From Alphaproteobacteria bacterium UBA6544 (lineage in GTDB: Bacteria; Pseudomonadota; Alphaproteobacteria; UBA8366), in contig DJKK01000065.1 of NCBI GenBank assembly GCA_002434595.1, positions 16,140-29,816 of the forward strand: 13,677 bases of DNA, written 5' to 3'. Positions 1 through 6,737 of the stretch are shown piece after piece. Made by a program: the position numbers and the translations under genes. The notes under the pieces are model-generated. The model was not told the DNA's origin and searched no databases. It worked only from the letters and a program-made list of their open reading frames with translations. The stretch's first letter is position 1. Each line of letters opens with the position of its first letter.

Positions 1-212
1 ACACCATCGAGCGCATCGATCTCCCGCACAAGGTGCCCCTTGGCCAGGCCACCTATCGCAGGGTTGCAGGACATCTCCCCAATCGTTTCAACCTTGTGAG
101 TGATGAGAAGTGTTGCGGCACCGAACCGTGCCGACGCGGCGGCCGCTTCCGCGCCCGCATGCCCACCGCCGATCACGACAACGTCCCAAGAGGATCCCAT
201 TTCGCCAGTCAT
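1..212 (-). CDS. mnmG: MnmG (GidA), tRNA uridine-5-carboxymethylaminomethyl synthesis enzyme, N-terminal part only
   Basis: Translating the reverse strand from 212 gives 70 residues with no stop before the window edge. They begin [20 protein letters not shown] and include [20 protein letters not shown]. The GGGHAG dinucleotide-binding loop and the [14 protein letters not shown] segment are hallmarks of MnmG. This FAD protein works with MnmE to modify the wobble uridine (U34) of certain tRNAs, using methylene-tetrahydrofolate. The start is uncertain. An ATG at 212 has no clear ribosome site, and an ATG at 200 (MGSSWDVVV) follows a weak GGCGA and would match the usual N-terminus. The gene follows mnmE on the same strand across an 88-bp gap that carries parS. 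In many Alphaproteobacteria rsmG, parA and parB come next, but they would lie outside this window. The rest of the gene is not visible. Confidence 0.96.
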   Translation of the reverse strand, partial: MTGEMGSSWDVVVIGGGHAGAEAAAASARFGAATLLITHKVETIGEMSCNPAIGGLAKGHLVREIDALDG

Positions 213-284
213 GGCAGGAACTTAGGATGTCTTACGCGACCTTACAAGCCATCGCCGAGCTTCCCCTCGCGTCGCCGCGGCCAA

Positions 285-300
285 TGTTTCACGTGAAACA
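285..300. other. parS: parS centromere site bound by ParB
   Basis: TGTTTCACGTGAAACA is a perfect 16-bp palindrome and matches the widely conserved bacterial chromosomal parS consensus. The dyad extends by A/T pairs to 20 bp (283-302), so its right end runs into the mnmE stop codon (TAA, complement of 301-303). ParB binds parS, spreads along DNA with CTP, and works with ParA to segregate new origins. The site lies between mnmE and mnmG, about 7.7 kb from the probable origin, which is the expected neighbourhood. Only isolated 8-bp half-sites were seen elsewhere in the window (1996-2003, 3566-3573, 5422-5429), so this is the only full copy here. Confidence 0.93.
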
Positions 301-1626
301 TTACTTGCCGATGCAGAAGTCACGAAACACGATATCCAGAAGATCCTCAACATCCACCTGTCCGGTAATCCGCCCAAGCGCTCGCATCGCCAGGCGCAAA
401 TCCTCAGCCATAAGCTCGGGCAGGTGCGCCGCCAGCGACCGCTCCAAAGCCGCGAGACACTCAGAGACCGCCTCTCGGTGTCGGGCCCGAGTGATGACCG
501 GCGCCGCCCCGACGTCAAACCGCGCCTGCACAACGGAAGTAAGCGCCTCAACAAATGCCCCGAGACCCGCACCGGTCCGAAGCGACATGTCGAATTGACC
601 GAGGTCTCCGACCGGCACCTGCGGAGAATCATCGACACGGTCCTTCTTATTGAGAACAGTAATGGAATCGCTGGTCGCGAAAGCTTCTACTTCTCCAACG
701 GGAGGGTCCTCTGCATCAAAGACCATCACCCGGATATCCGCGCGCGCCGAACGCTCCCGCCCACGGCGAATTCCTTCTGCCTCGACGTCTTCCGATGCGT
801 CGCGAAGTCCCGCTGTATCCGACAACGTGACCGGCAAACCCCCGAGGTCCATCCGCACCTCGACGACATCCCGGGTCGTCCCCGCCACCTCTGAAACGAT
901 TGCGGCGTCGCGGCCCGCAAGCGCATTCAACAAACTCGACTTGCCAGAGTTCGGTGGACCGACGATGGCCACTTCAATACCCGTGCGCAGACGTTCTCCT
1001 ACCGCCGAATCATCAAGATGTCGTATAATTTCGTCTTTCAACCACAATATATCCGGGGTGCTGCTCTCCAATAACGTTTCCGGCAAGTCATCATCCGGAA
1101 AATCAATAGCCGCTTCAACATGCGCCAGCCGGGTCATCAATCGCCGTTGCCAAGCATCGTAGATCGCACCAAGCGCACCCGCTGCCTGGCGTTGCGCCTG
1201 CCGTCGTTGGGCCTCGGTTTCGGCCTCGATCAGATCAGCGACGCCTTCCGCCGCGGTCAGATCCATTTTGCCGTTTAGGACCCCCCGTTTGGTGAATTCA
1301 CCCGGTTCAGCCACCCGCGTCCCTGCGAAAGTAGAGAGGGCAGCCAGCATTGCCGAGACAACGGCCGGGCCCCCATGCACATGAAACTCGGCCACATCCT
1401 CTCCGGTAAAGCTACGCGGCCCCCGAAACCAGATCAGCAGTCCCTCATCGAGCGTGCCGTCGCCGTCCGCTGGCCGGAAAGTTCGGCGCACGGCGCAGCG
1501 CGGCGGCGGCAAATCCATTCGCGTCAATTCCTGAACGATATCAGCGGCCGACGGTCCGGAAAGACGAATTACGGCGAGGCCCGCCCGGCCAGCACCGCTC
1601 GAGAGCGCGTAAATCGTATCGCTCAC
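301..1626 (-). CDS. mnmE: MnmE (TrmE), tRNA modification GTPase
   Basis: The 441-residue product has the full MnmE layout. An N-terminal tetrahydrofolate-binding domain (about 1-120) carries the FHVHGGPAVV and EPGEFTKR motifs. A helical domain surrounds an inserted G domain: G1 GPPNSGKS at 223-230, GTTRD at 249-253, DTAG at 270-273 and NKKD at 326-329. The C-terminus is the diagnostic FCIGK, whose cysteine is conserved in the family. The potassium-activated GTPase partners MnmG in making carboxymethylaminomethyl-uridine at tRNA position 34. Translation starts at GTG, 9 bp after the stop of the upstream DUF6489-like gene. The best ribosome site (GGAG) overlaps that stop about 12 bases upstream, so the two genes are probably co-transcribed and perhaps coupled. 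The stop codon abuts parS. Confidence 0.97.
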   Translation of the reverse strand: MSDTIYALSSGAGRAGLAVIRLSGPSAADIVQELTRMDLPPPRCAVRRTFRPADGDGTLDEGLLIWFRGPRSFTGEDVAEFHVHGGPAVVSAMLAALSTFAGTRVAEPGEFTKRGVLNGKMDLTAAEGVADLIEAETEAQRRQAQRQAAGALGAIYDAWQRRLMTRLAHVEAAIDFPDDDLPETLLESSTPDILWLKDEIIRHLDDSAVGERLRTGIEVAIVGPPNSGKSSLLNALAGRDAAIVSEVAGTTRDVVEVRMDLGGLPVTLSDTAGLRDASEDVEAEGIRRGRERSARADIRVMVFDAEDPPVGEVEAFATSDSITVLNKKDRVDDSPQVPVGDLGQFDMSLRTGAGLGAFVEALTSVVQARFDVGAAPVITRARHREAVSECLAALERSLAAHLPELMAEDLRLAMRALGRITGQVDVEDLLDIVFRDFCIGK

Positions 1627-1635
1627 CTGCCCGCC

Positions 1636-1878
1636 CTACTCCGTCGACGTAATCCCGGCGAGCTGCGACCAAATCGTTTTCTGCATTTCCTCCCAACCAC
1701 CAACGGTCGCCGAGACCCAGCTTTTCAACAACGCACCGGGATCGTGTTTCTCTATACGCTCGCGCATATGGTCGCGATAATACTGCAGCAACTCTTCCTG
1801 CATCGGCGCGACATCGGATGAGTCCAAGAATCGCCGCATCTCTTCAGCCAAACACGCAATATTCATGGTTATTTTCAT
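1636..1878 (-). CDS. DUF6489-like small protein of unknown function
   Basis: An 80-residue protein starting MKITMNIACLAEEMRRFL. I recognise the pattern MKI-I-C--EE-RRFL--DV-PMQ, followed by a DPGALLKSWV---V-GWE-MQK--W segment, as resembling DUF6489, a short alphaproteobacterial family often next to mnmE. No function is known. It has no signal peptide or membrane span. The first half is probably helical and acidic, and WEEMQKTIW near the end looks amphipathic. The start at 1878 is preferred over an ATG at 1887 because GGG sits 9 bases ahead of it, while the 1887 ATG has GGG directly against it. It is the first gene of the unit leading into mnmE and mnmG. The family assignment is from memory and would need a profile search. 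Confidence 0.78.
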   Translation of the reverse strand: MKITMNIACLAEEMRRFLDSSDVAPMQEELLQYYRDHMRERIEKHDPGALLKSWVSATVGGWEEMQKTIWSQLAGITSTE

Positions 1879-1924
1879 CGTTATCATCCCGATTTGGAGT
1901 TGTAACCCAAGAGCTGACAGGCAG

Positions 1925-1951
1925 GTTATAGAAGCCGTTTAGACCCCGCAA
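1925..1951 (-). promoter_or_regulatory. Possible promoter for the DUF6489-mnmE unit
   Basis: On the minus strand TTGCGG (complement of 1946-1951) is followed after 15 bases by TATAAC (complement of 1925-1930), about 50 bases ahead of the start codon at 1878. Both boxes resemble sigma-70 hexamers, but the spacing is short. The placement in the only gap upstream of this gene cluster is the main support. Confidence 0.28.
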
Positions 1952-1974
1952 CGCCGTCCGCCTAAAGACCCTAG

Positions 1975-2242
1975 ATGTCCCGCGACGGGCTCCAACGTGA
2001 AACCAGTCCCTACTTAATTCAACACAAAGACCCTCCGGTGCATTGGACCGCATGGGGCGATGGCCTACTTGCGCGGGCACAAGCCGAAAACGGACCCATC
2101 CTGCTCTCAGTCAGATACACCGGTTATCATTGATGCCATGTCATGGCGCATGAGAGTTTCGAGGATCTCGAAATCGCAAACCTGCGAAGAACGGCCAGAC
2201 GTCGATACGATCTATCAATCCGCCTTGTCCATGCTCGGCGAG
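1975..2242 (+). pseudogene. N-terminal remnant of a YyaL-type (DUF255, thioredoxin-domain) gene
   Basis: From an ATG at 1975 the frame reads MSRDGLQRETSPYLIQHK, then PPVHW-AWG--LLARAQAEN and PILLSVRYTGYH, a TGA stop at 2131-2133, then CHVMAHESFEDLEIANL. This is the start of the DUF255/YyaL family, whose usual text is ETSPYLLQH--NPV-W--WG, PI-LS-GY--CHWCHVM-HESFED. The stop has replaced the tryptophan of the CHWC motif (TGG to TGA) and the first cysteine has become tyrosine. After 2184 the reading shifts by one base and resumes at 2186 as EERPDVDTIYQSALSMLGE, which is the family's next block; about a dozen residues between are missing. The remaining several hundred residues are gone, and at about 2243 the sequence joins a different pseudogene. 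It is clearly non-functional. Confidence 0.85.
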
Positions 2243-2503
2243 CGACACGCCTTTGATCTAATGTTAGGACCCAAACTCTCACCGTTTCGGATAAAGCCGC
2301 GCGACATTATGATCGCAATCCCGTATGGTGTTATGAGCACTTACGGTGCTATCGCGAAGGAGTGCGGGGCCAATCCCATTCCAATCATCGGGCCGAACCA
2401 CCGCCTCGATGCCGCCAATAGACGTCTTGGTGGATTTTTATACGGCGGCGGCACACCGAACACAAAGCGCCTGCTCAATAATGGCCTGATACAGGCCCCG
2501 TGA
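2243..2503 (+). pseudogene. C-terminal remnant of a methylated-DNA--protein-cysteine methyltransferase gene
   Basis: This part of an open frame that runs from 2060 reads HAFDLMLGPKLSPFR, IMIAIPYGVMSTYGAIAK, ECGANPIPIIGPNHR and then GGFLYGGG-PNTKRLL. This follows the O6-methylguanine-DNA methyltransferase (Ogt/Ada-C) fold, which usually reads TPFQ--VW--L--IPYG-T-SYGE-A, RAVG-A-GANPIPI--PCHRV and GGY-GG---KR-LL. Two defects are plain. The acceptor cysteine in PCHR is asparagine (AAC at codon 113 of the frame), and the block carrying the Arg-finger RAVG is missing between AK and CGANP. The N-terminal half of the gene is also gone. It could not repair alkylated bases. Alkyltransferase-like proteins also lack the cysteine, but the missing Arg-finger block argues against that here. 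It continues without a stop from the out-of-frame end of the upstream yyaL remnant. Confidence 0.8.
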
Positions 2504-2593
2504 CAAAACGCCCACTGCTGAGATAGGTTACGCACCAATCATCCGACCGCCGGACATCCCGGCACCTATAACCAACATTCCAGGGAGCGATGT

Positions 2594-3565
2594 ATGCCCC
2601 GAGCCATACAGATTCAGAAGCAAGGTAAGCCGAGCGTCATGAAGTGGGTGGAAGTCCCGATCACAAAGCCAAAGAGTGGCGAAATCCTGATCAATCAGAG
2701 CCATATCGGCCTCAATTACATCGACGTCTACCATCGAAGCGGCCTCTATCCCTTGACCATGCCACACGGCATCGGCATGGAAGCAGCTGGCACCGTAGAG
2801 GCGGTCGGCCGAAATGTAAAAGGCCTCCGGCTCGGAGACCGTGTCGCTTACGCCTCGGGCCCTCCGGGCTCTTATACGGAGATGCGCGTGATGCCTGCCG
2901 ACCGTGTTGTCAAACTACCGGCCTGGATTTCGAACGAGCAGGCCGCCGCTATGATGCTCCAAGGCATGACCACCGAGTATCTGATTCGCAGGACCTACAA
3001 AGTCAAGAAAGGTGAAACCGTTCTGTTTCATGCCGCCGCAGGTGGAGTCGGCCTGATTGCCTGCCAATGGCTAAAGCAGCTTGGCGCGACAATCATCGGC
3101 ACAGTCGGCAGCCCTGCCAAGGCCAAACTCGCCAAGGCGCACGGCTGCGATCACATCATCAATTACAACAAACAGGATTTCGTGAAGCAGGTCAAAAGCA
3201 TCACGAAGGGCGCCGGCGTTCCAGTGGTTTACGATTCCGTCGGCAAGTCAACCTATGAAGGTTCGCTCGATTGCCTAAGTCCGCTCGGCACCTTTGTCTC
3301 TTTCGGCAATGCCTCCGGCCCGATACCACCGGTCGATGGTGGAATGTTGTCTCAGAAGGGATCGTTATTCTTCACGCGCCCCACGCTGATGACCTATACG
3401 GCTACGAGATCAGATCTCGCGGCATCTACGCGCGCCTTGTTCGGTGCGGTGAAGAAAGGCGTCAAGATCGAGGTAAACCAACGCTACGCGCTCAAGGATG
3501 CTAAACAAGCGCATATCGATCTCGAAGCCCGCAAGACCACGGGTTCAACCGTGTTGGAAACCTGA
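2594..3565 (+). CDS. NAD(P)H:quinone oxidoreductase, QOR-type zinc-independent MDR protein
   Basis: A 323-residue member of the medium-chain dehydrogenase/reductase family, QOR subgroup. An N-terminal GroES-like domain contains NYIDVYHRSGLY (41-52), the QOR signature. The Rossmann domain carries HAAAGGVG (146-153), the nucleotide-binding loop, and a typical Y-xx-G ending follows. The zinc-ligand cysteines and histidines of alcohol dehydrogenases are absent, so it is a reductase of quinones or other enone-like substrates with NADPH as likely donor. The true substrate cannot be read from the sequence. Length is usual for the family (about 325). AGGGAG at 2582-2587 lies 6 bases before the ATG. 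The gene reads opposite to its replication-aligned neighbours and follows two decayed genes on the same strand. A strong terminator lies just downstream. Confidence 0.9.
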   Translation: MPRAIQIQKQGKPSVMKWVEVPITKPKSGEILINQSHIGLNYIDVYHRSGLYPLTMPHGIGMEAAGTVEAVGRNVKGLRLGDRVAYASGPPGSYTEMRVMPADRVVKLPAWISNEQAAAMMLQGMTTEYLIRRTYKVKKGETVLFHAAAGGVGLIACQWLKQLGATIIGTVGSPAKAKLAKAHGCDHIINYNKQDFVKQVKSITKGAGVPVVYDSVGKSTYEGSLDCLSPLGTFVSFGNASGPIPPVDGGMLSQKGSLFFTRPTLMTYTATRSDLAASTRALFGAVKKGVKIEVNQRYALKDAKQAHIDLEARKTTGSTVLET

Positions 3566-3592
3566 GTTTCACGCACACGCGTGCAATACCGT

Positions 3593-3625
3593 AAACGGCC
3601 CCCACTATAGAGCGGGGCCGTTTTT
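3593..3625 (+). terminator. Intrinsic terminator after the quinone oxidoreductase gene
   Basis: AAACGGCCCC (3593-3602) and GGGGCCGTTT (3614-3623) form a perfect 10-bp GC-rich stem with an 11-base loop. A run of five T ends at 3625. It begins 28 bases after the stop codon of the oxidoreductase gene, as expected for a Rho-independent terminator. The opposite strand has only a short T run, so it would be weaker for transcripts arriving from rho. Confidence 0.92.
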
Positions 3626-3662
3626 CATCGGCAATGCCCATGTCGCTCATTTCATATGTATA

Positions 3663-3746
3663 GCGAATTGGCGGAATTGATTCCGAGACCTGAACGTTTG
3701 GACCAATTCGCCTGCGAATGCAGATATCTGCCGACGGAAATATCTG
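3663..3746 (-). repeat. Two hairpins in the 3' flank of rho
   Basis: CAGATAT (3721-3727) and ATATCTG (3740-3746) can pair across 12 bases, starting 2 bases past the rho stop codon. A second pair, GCGAATTGG (3663-3671) and CCAATTCGC (3703-3711), spans 31 bases. 3720-3731 is also a perfect 12-bp palindrome by itself. No T run follows either hairpin on the rho strand, so they are not standard intrinsic terminators. They may protect the mRNA 3' end or have no role. Confidence 0.45.
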
Positions 3747-3748
3747 GC

Positions 3749-5032
3749 CTACTGGTTCATCGCATCGAAGAAATCGTTGTTGTTTTTGCTGTCTTTGAGC
3801 TTCTCCAGCAAGAACTCCATGGCGTCCGTCGTTCCCATCGGCGTGAGTATACGGCGCAAAACCCACATCTTTGCCAGCGTACCCTGTGGCACCAACAGCT
3901 CTTCCTTCCGAGTGCCCGACTTCTGAATATCGATAGCCGGAAAGGTCCGCTTATCGGAAAGTTTCCGATCGAGCACGATTTCCGAATTGCCCGTACCCTT
4001 AAATTCTTCGAAAATCACCTCGTCCATACGACTACCCGTATCGATCAGCGCCGTCGAAATTATAGTTAAGGACCCGCCTTCTTCTATATTCCGCGCCGCA
4101 CCGAAGAACCGCTTTGGTCGCTGCAGGGCGTTCGCGTCCACGCCACCCGTCAGCACCTTCCCCGAACTTGGAACGACGGTATTGTATGCACGGGCCAGCC
4201 GGGTGATCGAATCGAGCAGAATGACAACATCGTGCTTATGTTCGACAAGCCGCTTCGCTTTCTCGATCACCATCTCTGCAACCTGAACATGGCGCGCGGC
4301 TGGCTCGTCGAAAGTCGAACTGACAACCTCGCCATTTACGGAGCGGGCCATATCGGTCACTTCTTCCGGTCGCTCGTCGATAAGCAACACAATGAGATAT
4401 ACTTCGGGATGGTTCGCCGTGATCGAATGCGCGATGTTCTGCATGATCACGGTTTTGCCAGTGCGCGGTTGCGCGACAATCAGGCCGCGCTGACCTTTGC
4501 CGAGTGGCGCCACTAATTCAATAATGCGGCAAGTATTGTCGCGCTTTTTTCCATCGCCGGTATCTTCCTCGACTTCAAGGTTTATGTGTTGCTCCGGATA
4601 AAGCGGCGTTAAATTATCGAAATTGATCCGATGTCGCACACTCTCCGGTTCGTCAAAATTGATCTTTTTGACCTTGAGTAGCGCGAAATAACGCTCGCCT
4701 TCCTTTGGCGCACGAATCTCGCCTTCAACCGTATCACCCGTTCGCAAGCCAAACCGGCGGACCTGGCTCGGACTCACGTAGATGTCATCAGGACCCGGCA
4801 GATAATTTGACTCCGGCGAACGCAGGAAACCGAAACCGTCTTGCAAAACTTCAAGAACCCCGTCGCCTACAATTGGCACCTCGTCGTCGGCAAGCAGTTT
4901 CAAGATAGAGAACATCATATCCTGTTTGCGCAGGGTACTTGCGTTCTCCACCTCAAGTTCCTCGGCGAAAGCAAGTAACTCCGCTGGGGTTTTCTGCTTT
5001 AGGTCTTGGAGATGAATTTCTTCTACGGTCAT
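3749..5032 (-). CDS. rho: Transcription termination factor Rho
   Basis: A 427-residue Rho, close to the usual 420. An N-terminal helical domain opens with [16 protein letters not shown]. The cold-shock-like RNA-binding domain has the RNP1 motif DGFGFLRSP (65-73) and [21 protein letters not shown] text (78-94). The RecA-like motor carries Walker A AQPRTGKT (187-194), catalytic [12 protein letters not shown] (216-227), Walker B VVILLD (269-274), the Q-loop LTGGVDA (294-300) and the R-loop RNIEEGGS (314-321). The hexamer binds C-rich nascent RNA and uses ATP to pull it from RNA polymerase. No Shine-Dalgarno sequence is visible ahead of the ATG (GCGATAGAAAA), but the homology begins near this start. 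It is transcribed away from the probable origin, with a 213-bp leader separating it from hemJ. Confidence 0.97.
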   Translation of the reverse strand: MTVEEIHLQDLKQKTPAELLAFAEELEVENASTLRKQDMMFSILKLLADDEVPIVGDGVLEVLQDGFGFLRSPESNYLPGPDDIYVSPSQVRRFGLRTGDTVEGEIRAPKEGERYFALLKVKKINFDEPESVRHRINFDNLTPLYPEQHINLEVEEDTGDGKKRDNTCRIIELVAPLGKGQRGLIVAQPRTGKTVIMQNIAHSITANHPEVYLIVLLIDERPEEVTDMARSVNGEVVSSTFDEPAARHVQVAEMVIEKAKRLVEHKHDVVILLDSITRLARAYNTVVPSSGKVLTGGVDANALQRPKRFFGAARNIEEGGSLTIISTALIDTGSRMDEVIFEEFKGTGNSEIVLDRKLSDKRTFPAIDIQKSGTRKEELLVPQGTLAKMWVLRRILTPMGTTDAMEFLLEKLKDSKNNNDFFDAMNQ

Positions 5033-5199
5033 TTTTCTATCGCTCGGGAGAAGTTCGGAATGTCGTGTAGCGCGACGCTTTCACACACCACCGCCTCGCG
5101 CGGAGAAACACTCGAAAAAGAAAGGAAACTTACCGGCCGTCTGGGAATTGACGTCCACTGATGCGTCAACGTCCACAAATACGTACCTAAGTCAAGTTT

Positions 5200-5227
5200 A
5201 ATATAATAACTTGTAAATCCGCCGCAA
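5200..5227 (-). promoter_or_regulatory. Possible rho promoter
   Basis: On the minus strand TTGCGG (complement of 5222-5227), a 16-base spacer and TATATT (complement of 5200-5205) lie in an AT-rich patch about 170 bases before the rho start. This would give rho an mRNA leader of roughly 160 bases, which fits a gene known in other bacteria to be autoregulated through its leader. The leader also holds a dyad TTGACG-N10-CGTCAA (5148-5169). No experimental support is available from sequence alone. Confidence 0.33.
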
Positions 5228-5245
5228 GAAAATTTTTCGTTATAC

Positions 5246-5668
5246 CTAGAGCGGCTTCACAACAACGACGATGACAATGCCAATCATCAGAAGGGTTGGC
5301 GCTTCGTTGGCAAAACGGAAAAACCTCGCTGTTTTGCTGTTCGCGTCGCGCTCGAAATCCTTCCGCCAACGCGCCATCGCCATATGAAATCCGGTCAAAC
5401 AGAGCAGCAAGGTCAACTTGGCGTGAAACCAACCTTCCGTGAATGCTCCCGTGAGCGCCGCAAGCCATAAACCGAAGATCCAAGAGGCAATCATCGCCGG
5501 CGTCATGATCGCTCTCAACAATCGGCGCTCCATAATCTTGAACGTTTCGGACAGCTCCGACCCAGCCGCCGCATCGACATGATATACGAACAAACGGGGT
5601 AAATAGAGCAATCCCGCCATCCAAGAAATGACAGATACGATGTGCAACACCAGTACCCACTCGTACAT
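5246..5668 (-). CDS. hemJ: HemJ, protoporphyrinogen IX oxidase
   Basis: A 140-residue membrane protein of the HemJ (UPF0093) family, starting MYEWVLVLHIVSVISWMAGLL. The histidine at position 9 and the lysine in WFHAKLTLLL (about 84) match the two residues conserved for haem binding and activity in HemJ. Four hydrophobic stretches are visible at about 3-22, 52-72, 81-98 and 122-139. It oxidises protoporphyrinogen IX to protoporphyrin IX, the step before ferrochelatase. The ribosome site AGGAAG overlaps the hemH stop codon, and the gap to hemH is 8 bp, so the two are likely translated from one mRNA. hemG- or hemY-type oxidases are not in the window. Length is normal for the family. Confidence 0.94.
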   Translation of the reverse strand: MYEWVLVLHIVSVISWMAGLLYLPRLFVYHVDAAAGSELSETFKIMERRLLRAIMTPAMIASWIFGLWLAALTGAFTEGWFHAKLTLLLCLTGFHMAMARWRKDFERDANSKTARFFRFANEAPTLLMIGIVIVVVVKPL

Positions 5669-5676
5669 TTAGCTTC

Positions 5677-6717
5677 CTACACTGAGATTGGACACCGCGC
5701 ACATGAACTGGGACATAACCGCGTTCCCTGAGGGCCCATGAGTCCCTGTGTCCTCGCCAACGCGTCTCCCACAAGTGACGACAAACCGGAAATGAATGCA
5801 GAATCTTCCGCAACGGTACCAACCCTGCGATATACGGGCACACCGCATTCTTCTGCAAGCGCACGATATTCAATATCGAGTTCGACAAGCGTTTCCGAAT
5901 GTTCGGACACAAAGGCAATTGGCACCACGATCAGCCCTTTACCTTCCGAACCCGCACGCCGGATCTCATCTTCTGTATATGGCTTAATCCATTCGAGCGG
6001 ACCAACACGACTTTGATATGACACGATCCAATCGAGCGCTGAAATATCCAAGCGAGCCGCCACCGCGGCCGCTGTCCGTTCTACCGCCCATTGATACGGA
6101 TCACCGCCATCAACGATCTTCTGGGGCAATCCATGTGCAGAGAACAACACCCGTACCGCCCCCACCGGATCAACTTCAGAAAGTTCCAATCGCAGGCGTG
6201 CGGTCACTGCGTCGATAAACCCATCATTCTCCGGATAACAGCAAATTCCCCACATATCGCCGACCAAGCCAGCTTTTGCAGCGGCTTTGTTCCAGGCCTC
6301 GATCGAAGATCCGGTCGTTGTCGACGAAAATTGTGGATAAAGCGGCAATAATACAACGTCATCAGCACCCCAATCGCGCACGGCCGCTGCCGTCTCCAGT
6401 GCCATTGGATGCCAGTATCGCATTGCAATAAAGCATTTGAACGCTCGATCCGGATGTGCTGAGCCTAACATTTCCTCGAGCGCCTTCGCTTGGGCCTCCG
6501 TATTCTCCAATAGCGGTGATTTTCCACCGAGCTCCGCATATATCTCCCGTGCGATGGGCGCCCGCCGTGTTGAGATCAATTTCGCAATCAGCCACCTAAT
6601 TGGCTGCGGCGCACCGATTATCGCCTTGTCGTTGAAAAGGTTAAACAAAAACGGTTGAACCGCAGTAGGAGCGTCAGGACCTCCTAGATTAAACAGGACT
6701 ATCGCTATTTTTTTCAT
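5677..6717 (-). CDS. hemH: Ferrochelatase (HemH)
   Basis: A 346-residue ferrochelatase that inserts Fe2+ into protoporphyrin IX to make haem. It opens with IVLFNLGGPD (6-15) and contains YAELGGKSPL (60-69). The catalytic histidine is in SAHGLP (193-198) and the second active-site block is FVSEHSETLVELD (269-281). The C-terminus RLCPSSCARCPISV has cysteines at 335, 339 and 342, and there is an internal pair at 159-160. This fits the [2Fe-2S]-cluster type of ferrochelatase reported in Caulobacter and some other bacteria. Start ATG at 6717 has no recognisable Shine-Dalgarno sequence. The 23-bp gap to hemE instead contains a perfect palindrome. Order hemE, hemH, hemJ suggests one transcript for the last steps of haem synthesis. 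Confidence 0.97.
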   Translation of the reverse strand: MKKIAIVLFNLGGPDAPTAVQPFLFNLFNDKAIIGAPQPIRWLIAKLISTRRAPIAREIYAELGGKSPLLENTEAQAKALEEMLGSAHPDRAFKCFIAMRYWHPMALETAAAVRDWGADDVVLLPLYPQFSSTTTGSSIEAWNKAAAKAGLVGDMWGICCYPENDGFIDAVTARLRLELSEVDPVGAVRVLFSAHGLPQKIVDGGDPYQWAVERTAAAVAARLDISALDWIVSYQSRVGPLEWIKPYTEDEIRRAGSEGKGLIVVPIAFVSEHSETLVELDIEYRALAEECGVPVYRRVGTVAEDSAFISGLSSLVGDALARTQGLMGPQGTRLCPSSCARCPISV

Positions 6718-6722
6718 TTTAT

Positions 6723-6737
6723 TAGGTATAATACCTA
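6723..6737. promoter_or_regulatory. Palindrome in the hemE-hemH gap
   Basis: TAGGTATAATACCTA is a perfect 7-1-7 palindrome that fills most of the 23-bp gap between the hemE stop and the hemH start. It occupies the place where a ribosome site would be expected. It may be an operator, a small RNA hairpin affecting hemH translation, or chance in an AT-rich patch. I do not recognise it as an Irr, Fur or RirA site. Confidence 0.4.

Noticed and set aside
1844..2080. Minus-strand open frame of 78 codons
   Set aside because: It overlaps the DUF6489-like gene and the yyaL remnant, has an arginine-rich composition and shows no family resemblance.
2131..2133. TGA next to a cysteine in a thioredoxin-like motif as a selenocysteine codon
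   Set aside because: In DUF255 the residue at this position is tryptophan, not cysteine. The first motif cysteine is also mutated, a frameshift follows, and no SECIS-like hairpin was recognised.
1996..5429. Further parS sites (half-sites CGTGAAAC or GTTTCACG at 1996, 3566 and 5422)
   Set aside because: Only one 8-bp arm is present in each; the other half does not match, and such 8-mers are expected by chance.
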